Positions 1 to 4,789 of a DNA stretch of 5,212 nucleotides are shown piece after piece (positions within the stretch are counted from its first letter, which is position 1; each line of letters begins with the position of its first letter). The stretch is taken from assembly GCA_005888695.1 (NCBI GenBank), contig VBBH01000159.1, positions 1 through 5,212 of the forward strand, given 5' to 3'. A program made the position numbers and the translations under genes. The stretch comes from Candidatus Bathyarchaeota archaeon. Its GTDB lineage: Archaea > Thermoproteota > Bathyarchaeia > 40CM-2-53-6. The notes under the pieces are model-generated. The model saw nothing but the letters and a program-made list of their open reading frames with translations, searched no databases and was not told the origin of the DNA.

Positions 1-141
1 TAACCCTCCCATAACCGAACCCATCACCTTCCCCCTCTCGTTTCTTTTGACCTCCCGATGATACCGGCTAGACTGTAGAGAATAATGACCGAAAGACGAA
101 GCGACCTTCAAACGACTCTCTTTCTCATGTGCAGTTCTTGA
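1..141. other. Intergenic stretch at left edge, no clear gene
   Basis: No convincing coding frame or RNA gene is visible here. On the minus strand an ATG at 24-22 (preceded by an in-frame GTG at 27-25) sits a few bases downstream of a purine-rich GAGGGGGAAGG stretch. The frame stays open for the eight codons to the window edge. It could be the start of a further minus-strand gene, but eight codons are too few to call it. Confidence 0.3.
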
Positions 142-185
142 ATTGAAAAACAGGGGTTGGAAGGCCTAACCGTCCGGCTAGGCCT
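142..185 (-). terminator. Hairpin plus T-run downstream of the 194-664 gene
   Basis: A perfect 7-bp inverted repeat (AGGCCTA at 162-168, TAGGCCT at 179-185) with a 10-base loop begins 8 bases past the minus-strand stop codon. Reading on along the minus strand, a TTTTT run (150-146) follows about 11 bases after the hairpin. Oligo-T tracts are the usual termination signal in archaea and the hairpin would add to it. The gap between stem and T-run is longer than in a textbook bacterial terminator, so the call rests mainly on position. Confidence 0.5.
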
Positions 186-193
186 CTGCGGTT

Positions 194-664
194 CTAGTGG
201 TCGATGTGCCACTGCAATGTATAGGTCCCTGTGTTTCCGCCCTCTCCGTTGGCCGACGCCTTGAATGTTCCTACCCCATGGAATCCTTCCAAGCCTCCAG
301 TGCCATGGCCCACAACAAACCGGCCCGCAAACGAAGCCATAGTGCCTCTACCATTATACAGGTCAATGGTTGTACCTGACTTTTCTCCTGCGCTGCCAGT
401 GAAAGTGCACATTCCATGGAATTCCAATGTACCGTCCGCATGGACAACGTCTCGCTCCTGCCCTTTACAAGTTCCAGCTATCGCGCCGGTAATGGTAAAC
501 ATGACACTATGAGTAATAATCATGTTACCACCAGCCGACCTAGCGGTAGGAGCTCCATTAGTCGCGGTGAAAGTTCCGCTACCGGAACTTGGACGTGTTG
601 CGTAGGCTCCTGGAAGAAGCAGTAGAGCAAGTGGAATTATCAGCAGAGCATTGATCTTTTTCAC
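194..664 (-). CDS. Small secreted beta-barrel-like protein, DUF3224-like
   Basis: The product is 156 residues. Residues 1-22 form a Sec signal peptide: two lysines, a Leu/Ile-rich core and an AYA cleavage site. The mature part is Gly/Thr-rich with alternating beta-type stretches, and its C-terminal half carries a GTGGLEGFHGVGTF motif (about 120-134) ending in a Tyr/Trp/His-rich strand. This resembles the 'GTGeLaGlxGxG' signature of DUF3224 (allene-oxide-cyclase-like barrel) proteins, whose biochemical role is unknown; the match is from memory of the pattern. Cys66 and Cys86 could form a disulfide outside the cell. I chose the GTG at 664 over the in-frame ATG at 685. The GTG puts Lys-Lys directly before the hydrophobic core and has a Shine-Dalgarno-like GGAGATGAG just upstream, while the ATG has none. 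It is divergent from the gene at 968 and ends at TAG. Confidence 0.75.
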   Translation of the reverse strand: MKKINALLIIPLALLLLPGAYATRPSSGSGTFTATNGAPTARSAGGNMIITHSVMFTITGAIAGTCKGQERDVVHADGTLEFHGMCTFTGSAGEKSGTTIDLYNGRGTMASFAGRFVVGHGTGGLEGFHGVGTFKASANGEGGNTGTYTLQWHIDH

Positions 665-673
665 GATTCTTTT

Positions 674-682
674 CTCATCTCC
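674..682 (-). promoter_or_regulatory. Ribosome binding site favouring the GTG start at 664
   Basis: Minus-strand GGAGATGAG resembles the archaeal anti-16S complement GGAGGTGA with one mismatch in the core, and ends 9 bases before the GTG at 664. It lies inside the coding extension that the ATG at 685 would add, which argues that the extension is untranslated. Confidence 0.5.
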
Positions 683-707
683 CATCTGCTTGGGTACTTT
701 TTGTCAT
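675..707 (-). CDS. Possible 10-codon leader peptide upstream of the DUF3224-like gene
   Basis: A minus-strand ATG at 707 is preceded at 6 bases by GAGGAGG (720-714), the best Shine-Dalgarno sequence in this intergenic region. It opens a 10-codon frame (MTKSTQADGR) that stops at TGA 677-675, 10 bases before the GTG start of the main gene and on top of its ribosome binding site. It could be a short leader coupled to the main gene, or the true N-terminus separated from the main frame by a one-base shift. Nothing in the peptide itself is recognisable. Confidence 0.3.
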   Translation of the reverse strand: MTKSTQADGR

Positions 708-828
708 CGCGCCCCTCCTCGGCGCTTCAGGTCACAATGTTGCCGAGCCCCAAAAATCTGGGCTGTACCGAAGAAACCCTGTTCTTGTGGGGACATGCGG
801 ACAGGCTTTAACACCTCCGGTATCTGAG

Positions 829-838
829 TTATACAAAA
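829..838 (+). promoter_or_regulatory. Possible TATA box for the 968 gene
   Basis: TTATACAAAA is the most TATA-like stretch between the divergent genes. A start of transcription about 25 bases downstream would place the leader ORF and its overlap with the 968 gene inside the transcript. No clear purine-rich BRE precedes it. The alternative, CGATATTTTG at 841-850, is shared with copy 2 (CGATATATTG at 4658-4667). There, however, it would put the transcript start after the leader ORF's ribosome binding site. Confidence 0.25.
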
Positions 839-872
839 ATCGATATTTTGCAAAGGGAAACTACTACACGAT

Positions 873-971
873 GTGGGACTTTGTTACCTGCACGGTCTTC
901 TTTGGAGTTACGATAAGGGTTTCTGACCACGCTGCCCTGTTCTCTTATCCCAAGAGGGCTTGCCCAAGTGA
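873..971 (+). pseudogene. Interrupted leader ORF overlapping the 968 gene (GTGA)
   Basis: In the frame that includes GTG 873 the translation is closely related to the intact 35-codon leader ORF at 4682-4789. Shared features are LCY-x-H, then LWSYDK-x-F, and near the end LL-x-QE. Both end in TGA overlapping the GTG start of the main gene (GTGA at 968-971). Here the frame carries an internal TGA at 924-926 where copy 2 has TCA, and the in-frame GTG has no good ribosome binding site. An ATG at 871 is out of frame with it. The simplest reading is a decayed leader; a 17-codon leader ending at 924 is the alternative. Confidence 0.4.
953..958 (+). promoter_or_regulatory. Shine-Dalgarno of the 968 gene
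   Basis: AGAGGG lies 9 bases before the GTG start. The equivalent AGAGG at 4771-4775 is kept in copy 2, which supports GTG 968 as the true start: no ATG, GTG or TTG occurs in frame between the upstream stop (TAA 914-916) and 968. Confidence 0.5.
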
Positions 972-1915
972 TTCTTCCACACAAGATTATTCCAATCATT
1001 ATTATCGCCAGCATCGCGAGCGCTGGAGTCGTTGCAGGACTTGTCTACGCACCAAGTTCGCCAGGTTTGCCCTACGTTAGTCCCACGTACCAAGCCCAGA
1101 AGGCTCCGTTCCAATATCAGCAGATCGCCCTCAACGCCGCAGTCTACGGTGTCTGGTATGTTCCCGGCACAACAACCCTGATCTTAGTGATTATTGCGTC
1201 GTTTCCTCAGACTCATTTCTATGGACTCTGGGGTCCATATGGAATAGTAAGTCCTCCTGGATTCAATTACCAAAACAACACTATCCAGGGTAACTTCTCC
1301 ATTCCAGTATATGTTAACTATGAGAAAACGTACCTCGTTATCCCAGCAAACACCTGTCCTTCTAATGACAAGATCCCATCATCCGGACTAGTAGAGAACG
1401 TGTTCCTAGTCGGGGATGCACCACCGGCACTCCTACCCTTCTCGTACACCTGCCAAAAGCAAGAATCACTAACGATGGTAACACTGGGGAATCCCCACAT
1501 CATAGTTCCGAAAATCATTCCCCCATCCAACCCGCCACCACCCACCAATACAGGACGAGAAGCACTTAACCTGGAAAACTCGGCGTTCAGCTCCAACTAT
1601 AACGTCACACTGTACCTCAGGAATACCGGCACGGCCACAGTCTCGCTTACGAATTATTACGTCAAAGATTCTAGTGGCAACCAGTACTTCCGTTCTAACT
1701 GGGCTAACGACACAGGATACAATCATCCAGCCGCCATCGCCGTCAATAATCTGGGAGTTTTCGACCTCACCATCGGCACTGGCACCAGTCCTCCACAATG
1801 CGGGACAAGTTGCTCATTGACTGGAACCCCATTCCAATTTACAACTGGATACTCTTACACAATAACGATCATTACCTCACGCAACAACCAGTTCACCTTT
1901 ACAGTAGTGAGATGA
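968..1915 (+). CDS. Signal-anchored extracellular protein with C-terminal beta-sandwich-like domain
   Basis: The product is 315 residues with a GTG start. Residues 7-27 are an Ile/Ala/Gly/Val-rich signal peptide or N-terminal anchor after a short Lys/His-containing end. Residues 55-180 are beta-rich with aromatic stretches. Residues 181-195 are a Pro-rich linker (NPPPPTNTG). Residues 198-315 look like an immunoglobulin-like or pilin-type beta domain (YNVTLYLRNTGTATVSLTNY, then GYSYTITIITS and FTFTVV). That pattern recurs in archaeal surface and pilus-like proteins; this is inference, not a family match. Cys130/162 and Cys278/282 are candidate disulfides. N-glycosylation sites occur at Asn103, 109, 212 and 247, fitting an outside location. 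Its leader and first 56 codons are duplicated at 4658. The TGA stop overlaps an ATG (ATGA at 1912-1915), and the same frame stays open downstream. Function unknown. Confidence 0.8.
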   Translation: MILPHKIIPIIIIASIASAGVVAGLVYAPSSPGLPYVSPTYQAQKAPFQYQQIALNAAVYGVWYVPGTTTLILVIIASFPQTHFYGLWGPYGIVSPPGFNYQNNTIQGNFSIPVYVNYEKTYLVIPANTCPSNDKIPSSGLVENVFLVGDAPPALLPFSYTCQKQESLTMVTLGNPHIIVPKIIPPSNPPPPTNTGREALNLENSAFSSNYNVTLYLRNTGTATVSLTNYYVKDSSGNQYFRSNWANDTGYNHPAAIAVNNLGVFDLTIGTGTSPPQCGTSCSLTGTPFQFTTGYSYTITIITSRNNQFTFTVVR

Positions 1916-2494
1916 CCAAGATTACAAACAGGATCATCTCCGTTTAGACCGCCTCAAGGATTACAATCCCACGAAGAAATAGTCTGGGTTCGACAGAACG
2001 ACTGGTCAAAACGAGGCGGACCCGTCGCCGGAATATTCACACTTCTCTTCGGCCTACTCTGGCTAGGCCTCGGGATCTTCTCATTGGTGATCCCCACCAT
2101 AGGAATCGGCCTTGTGCTAACGCTATCGGGACTCGTCGTCTTCTACAAGACTGTCACGCGTGGTGGAACGAAATACTATCTCACCAATTTCAGACTGGTC
2201 GAGACCAATAAGGGCAAGATCGTCAGGCAGATCTCTAGATCCATATTCAAAGGAAGGACCATCTCTCAATTCCTGCAAATATCCGAGGTCCCGATGTTCA
2301 AGAGCAACGTCGAGATGTTCACCGTCAAGGTCCTAGACCCAAAATCGGGAAATGTTCTCATGAACCTAGGGACGAATCAGGGACCATCCGTCAAAGCACT
2401 CGAGTCCATCCAAGAATCATTCTACTGTCAATACTGCGGCCGAAAAAATGACCCCTCAAGCGCAGTCTGCTCCAACTGTGGGGCGAATCTCTAG
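1916..2494 (+). CDS. Two-helix membrane protein with PH-like domain and C-terminal zinc ribbon (start unresolved)
   Basis: The frame is open for 192 codons. Numbering from 1916: residues 1-20 are Pro/Ser/Gln-rich, then EEIVWVRQNDWSKRGG (20-35), two membrane helices (about 36-58 and 60-77), a PH-like domain opening KYYLTNFRLVE (about 80-167), and a zinc ribbon with Cys171, 174, 185 and 188. Such bPH/zinc-ribbon membrane proteins are widespread in archaea, mostly of unknown role; the PH and ribbon parts are expected in the cytoplasm. The first in-frame start of any kind is TTG 2084, which would cut through the first helix, so it is unlikely to give the full protein. The best start by context is ATG 1912, overlapping the upstream stop as ATGA, but it is in another frame and ends at TAG 1945. 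A one-base deletion (or two-base insertion) before 1945 would join it to this frame. The gene is either frameshifted, misassembled, or read from upstream. Confidence 0.65.
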   Translation, partial: PRLQTGSSPFRPPQGLQSHEEIVWVRQNDWSKRGGPVAGIFTLLFGLLWLGLGIFSLVIPTIGIGLVLTLSGLVVFYKTVTRGGTKYYLTNFRLVETNKGKIVRQISRSIFKGRTISQFLQISEVPMFKSNVEMFTVKVLDPKSGNVLMNLGTNQGPSVKALESIQESFYCQYCGRKNDPSSAVCSNCGANL

Positions 2495-2665
2495 CCAAGA
2501 ACATCGAACTCCTCTCAACTGCCAACCCTACTGTACGGACTGGTTGGGCTCGTCATCGCCGTCACCCTCCTCGGCGTAACCGTCTACTCTCGCAAGAAGA
2601 AAAAAACTACCCACATAGACCTAGACCATGTAGTGTCCTTCCATGGTATTATGGGAGAACGTTGA
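2495..2665 (+). pseudogene. Orphan C-terminal membrane-anchor tail
   Basis: Directly after the TAG that ends the zinc-ribbon frame, the same frame stays open for 56 codons. It reads as a Ser/Thr/Pro linker, one strong membrane helix (about residues 9-30, LPTLLYGLVGLVIAVTLLG), then SRKKKK. This is the classic C-terminal anchor of an exported archaeal protein, with the lysines inside the cell. No ATG, GTG or TTG precedes the helix, so it cannot be a free-standing gene by normal rules. It may be the remnant of a surface-protein gene whose exported part was deleted, or the tail of the upstream frame if TAG 2492 is read through. The frame ends at TGA 2663-2665, only 23 bases before the convergent gene's stop, which suits a real former gene end. 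Confidence 0.45.
2600..2606 (-). terminator. Possible oligo-T terminator of the propeller gene
   Basis: On the minus strand a run of seven T, followed by CTTCTT, lies about 82 bases past the TAG stop at 2689. Archaeal polymerases release at T-runs without needing a hairpin. The run is also the AAG/AAA lysine codons of the opposite-strand anchor tail, so it may be fortuitous. Confidence 0.25.
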
Positions 2666-2688
2666 GTGGACGATCGAACTAGGGGTTT

Positions 2689-4185
2689 CTAGCATTCCTT
2701 TGTAGCTGTGAAGGGTCCTGTAGAGACCACGAGTGTGTCGGCCAGGTAGGAGATGCTGTCCTTGACTGCTGCTATGTCTGAGTTCGAGACCTTCACCGAG
2801 GCTGAGCTGCTGGTGTCTGATGCGGTCTTAACATCGCTGCAGTTTGGGATGTTCCCGTTGGAGTCGGTTTTCACAAGCCAGAGGGATGAGTAGTACCCCG
2901 CGGCGATGAATCCACCGTCGCTCGTCTGCTGGAAAGACAGGAATTTTCTATCAGAATACTGAACGTCCGCGCCGTAGATCTTGTCCCACTGCACGTTGCC
3001 GGCGGAGTCCGTCTTGACCAACCATGCTCTCTCGTCGTAGATTGTGTTTTGGAAGTAGTACCCCGCGAATGCGTATCCTCCATCAGTGGTTTGTTGTGCG
3101 CCCGTGATTGTTAGGTCGCTGATGCTGCCGGATGGAAGATATGTCTTGGCAAATTGCGGGTTCCCAGTTGAGTCCAGCTTGAGAAGTAGGACACTGCTGC
3201 TGTATGATGTTGCAGTGCTTGTGGATACCAGCCCGCCGAGGATGAAGCCACCGTCAGATGTCAGCCCTAAGGTTTCAGCATAGCTGTCTGTTCCGATGGT
3301 GTAGGCGTGCTGCCAGACTAGTGTGCCGGTTGAGTCGAGTTTGAAGACGAGCATCTGAGTAGTAGTGGTGGTACTAGAAGTGTAGTAGTATAACTCGCCG
3401 AGAACCACGTATCCTCCGTCTGGCGTCTGCCGCACCGCGTAGGCTGCAGAGTACTGGCTGTTCTTGTCCGTGAACAGGTTCTGCCATTGTATCTGCCCGG
3501 TTGAGCTGAGTTTCACGACGAACGCGCTGTAGCTCGACGCTGGGGCGAAGGCATAGCCTGCTATGACGAATCCTCCATCGGTGGTCTGTTGGAGGTCGAA
3601 AGGCCATGTGAGGGGACTGGAGGTGGAGCTGGTGGAGAATTGCAGGTCGTTTGCCCATTGAACATTCCCGTTCGAATCCACTTTGACGATCGCAGCACAG
3701 CTGGTCTGTCCGGTTGCGGGACAGCCAGATTGAGCATTGCCCGCGAAGATGGCGCCTCCGTCCAGAGTTGGTCTGATGAGGTCCAATGCCGTAGAGTACG
3801 GATAATTCTTGTAGTCGTATTGAGTCTGCGACTGGATGTTTCCGCTTGAGTCGACCCTCATGACCGTTGCAGTTGGGCGTGAGAGTGTGTTGCAGTTGGG
3901 AGCGGTAACCGCAGCTGCGGTGCACAGTGCTCCAACGAGATAACCACCACTGGATGTCTGAGCAACGCTTTCGGCCCCCGAGTAACTGTATGGGATACTG
4001 TACGCCCTAGCCCAGGCTGTTCCGGTTGAAGGTGGAGGAGGCGGAGGCTTCGTCTTTGCAGCAACCACGCTATCTGTCGAGACCCTCGCAAGGACGGGAA
4101 TTATAGTAAGCATCAGGATCATCGAAATTACTGCAACACGACCAAACCTCAAGCCTCGACCAAGGCGAAATCTCGAATCACGCAT
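2689..4185 (-). CDS. Secreted seven-bladed beta-propeller of DGG repeats
   Basis: The product is 498 residues. An Arg-rich end is followed by a hydrophobic signal core (about 17-33), a hexaproline (47-52), and then seven repeats. Each repeat has the form QQT-x-DGG-[FY]-x-x-x-G-[YL], a variable loop, a [VL]-K-[VL]-[DS]-S-x-G-[NQT] turn and W-x-x-x-[YF]. The Gly-Gly pairs fall at about 80, 143, 204, 257, 312, 369 and 424. Repeat 7 lacks its last W...Y strand, but a matching WARAY stands just before repeat 1, so the ring can close like a classic propeller. Six cysteines (88/98, 155/163, 449/498) pair by proximity. The function is unknown; extracellular binding is the usual guess. I chose ATG 4185 because AGGAGA (4200-4195) sits 9 bases upstream; the longer frame begins at TTG 4212 with no ribosome site. 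It converges on the plus-strand tract. Confidence 0.85.
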   Translation of the reverse strand: MRDSRFRLGRGLRFGRVAVISMILMLTIIPVLARVSTDSVVAAKTKPPPPPPSTGTAWARAYSIPYSYSGAESVAQTSSGGYLVGALCTAAAVTAPNCNTLSRPTATVMRVDSSGNIQSQTQYDYKNYPYSTALDLIRPTLDGGAIFAGNAQSGCPATGQTSCAAIVKVDSNGNVQWANDLQFSTSSTSSPLTWPFDLQQTTDGGFVIAGYAFAPASSYSAFVVKLSSTGQIQWQNLFTDKNSQYSAAYAVRQTPDGGYVVLGELYYYTSSTTTTTQMLVFKLDSTGTLVWQHAYTIGTDSYAETLGLTSDGGFILGGLVSTSTATSYSSSVLLLKLDSTGNPQFAKTYLPSGSISDLTITGAQQTTDGGYAFAGYYFQNTIYDERAWLVKTDSAGNVQWDKIYGADVQYSDRKFLSFQQTSDGGFIAAGYYSSLWLVKTDSNGNIPNCSDVKTASDTSSSASVKVSNSDIAAVKDSISYLADTLVVSTGPFTATKEC

Positions 4186-4194
4186 TCCGTTCAA

Positions 4195-4200
4195 TCTCCT
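4195..4200 (-). promoter_or_regulatory. Shine-Dalgarno deciding the propeller start
   Basis: Minus-strand AGGAGA lies 9 bases before ATG 4185. It falls inside the region that the alternative TTG start at 4212 would translate, so it argues for the shorter protein. Confidence 0.65.
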
Positions 4201-4511
4201 AGATAATTTCAACCCAAACGTCAGAAAGTAGATGATTTAGGTTATTGCCAGAGTTAAGCCACAATTAGACCTGACCAGGGCTCTCATATGGGTGATTCTT
4301 GTCCCTTGACCGTCGTCGGACGCTGGCAATTCGACAGTGGTGATACTGTTCCTTAAAGTGAGAACCACCCTCGACCTGTGCCTTTGAGCGCTCATACCGA
4401 CTGGAACCGAATACTTTCACTCTTGGGACTATTGCCAAACTGATCGTTTTTCCTAGCAAAACAGCCCATTTTCCATCAAAATCTGATCTTTCCCTCGTGA
4501 AAACTGAACAC

Positions 4512-4526
4512 GGGAGGGGGGGAGGG
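4512..4526 (+). other. G-quadruplex motif
   Basis: The 15 bases are G3-A-G7-A-G3. This can be read as four G-triplets separated by single-base loops, the most stable class of intramolecular quadruplex. It lies between two divergent genes, about 330 bases from the propeller start and 170 from the leader ORF of copy 2, on the plus (coding) side of copy 2. Confidence 0.7.
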
Positions 4527-4572
4527 TACCAGTCTAGAATGCAAATTTTTACTCATGGAAGATTTCGTGGAC

Positions 4573-4610
4573 TAGACGATTCCTAGAATACTTTTGGAAA
4601 ATAGACGATT
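4573..4610 (+). repeat. Two direct TAGACGATT repeats
   Basis: The 9-mer TAGACGATT occurs at 4573-4581 and 4602-4610, start-to-start 29 bases, upstream of the copy 2 leader. Same-face spacing near three helical turns is compatible with a regulator binding site, but a pair of 9-mers is weak evidence. Confidence 0.3.
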
Positions 4611-4668
4611 ACTTTCACTGCTCGCGCTTTTTGTTGCCGTCGAGAAATCATGCCGATCGATATATTGC

Positions 4669-4674
4669 GGAGGA
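4669..4674 (+). promoter_or_regulatory. Shine-Dalgarno of the 35-codon leader ORF
   Basis: GGAGGA stands 7 bases before ATG 4682, the strongest ribosome binding site on the plus strand of this window. It is absent at the equivalent place in copy 1, which reads CAAAGGGAA. Confidence 0.6.
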
Positions 4675-4681
4675 AAATCGC

Positions 4682-4789
4682 ATGATTGTATGGCTCTGTT
4701 ACTCTCACACTCCACTCTGGAGTTACGATAAGAGCTTCTCACAACACTCGAGCCTCATTCTTCTACCTCAAGAGGCGCCGGCCCAGTGA
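4682..4789 (+). CDS. Small leader ORF coupled to copy 2 by a GTGA overlap
   Basis: The frame encodes 35 residues from an ATG with an excellent Shine-Dalgarno. It has a short hydrophobic start (MIVWLCY), a central LWSYDKSF and a second hydrophobic stretch (LILLPQE). Its TGA overlaps the GTG start of the next gene by four bases (GTGA 4786-4789), the arrangement typical of translational coupling. Copy 1 keeps the same frame, the same ending overlap and the LCY, LWSYDK and QE residues, with a codon-sized length difference. This suggests that the leader was translated in the ancestor. I do not recognise the peptide. It may be a real small protein or a leader that controls translation of the anchored protein. 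The alternative is that the DNA is conserved for another reason. Confidence 0.5.
   Translation: MIVWLCYSHTPLWSYDKSFSQHSSLILLPQEAPAQ

Larger units (their letters stand above)
841..1135 (+). repeat. Diverged direct duplication, copy 1 (leader plus signal-anchor codons)
   Basis: This segment matches 4658-4953 on the same strand. The match starts at CGATAT, runs through a leader with an identical 15-mer (TGGAGTTACGATAAG, 903-917), and continues through about 56 codons of the main gene. Spacing from the 15-mer to the GTG start differs by exactly 3 bases between copies. Past codon 56 no alignment is obvious. The many silent differences show that the duplication is old. Confidence 0.8.
4213..4657. 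other. Gene-free divergent intergenic region
   Basis: I see no supported gene here. A minus-strand frame at 4459-4265 opens with TTG, has no ribosome binding site and shows no coding character. The stretch must hold the promoters of the propeller gene (leftward) and of copy 2 (rightward), but no TATA box stands out. It does contain the G-quadruplex motif at 4512-4526 and paired TAGACGATT repeats at 4573 and 4602. Confidence 0.5.

Noticed and set aside
197..625. Three plus-strand frames opposite the DUF3224-like gene
   Set aside because: The minus-strand product has a clean signal peptide and a family-like motif; these are its antisense shadows.
746..764. Inverted repeat AGCCC...GGGCT
   Set aside because: Only a 5-bp stem with a 9-base loop and no T-run; expected by chance.
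787..1080. 97-codon plus-strand frame, with a counterpart at 4686-4898
   Set aside because: Both copies keep this frame open, but over the signal-anchor codons the differences between copies are mostly silent in the main frame and change residues in this one. It is a shadow of the duplicated gene.
1318..1798. Two minus-strand frames (92 and 109 codons) opposite the 968 gene
   Set aside because: They are antisense to a gene with clear signal-anchor, linker and beta-domain structure, and show no recognisable features.
968..2665. A functional 565-residue fusion through two recoded stops
   Set aside because: Kept as a hypothesis only. The predicted topology would put the zinc ribbon outside the cell, and the ATGA start context at 1912 gives a simpler explanation for the first break.
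3665..3680. TTCGAATCC resembling a tRNA T-loop
   Set aside because: It lies inside the propeller gene and no cloverleaf can be formed around it; no tRNA is present in the window.
3374..3925. 183-codon minus-strand frame inside the propeller gene
   Set aside because: It is an alternative frame of the repeat-rich propeller gene, with no repeats or domains of its own; the DGG repeats clearly mark the other frame as coding.
4186..4212. Twin-arginine signal in the upstream extension of the propeller gene
   Set aside because: The Arg-Arg lies in the TTG-started extension that contains the ribosome site and is probably not translated, and the motif lacks the usual following residues.
4265..4459. 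64-codon minus-strand frame in the intergenic region
   Set aside because: TTG start, no Shine-Dalgarno, no domain or membrane segment, and residue composition unlike its neighbours.
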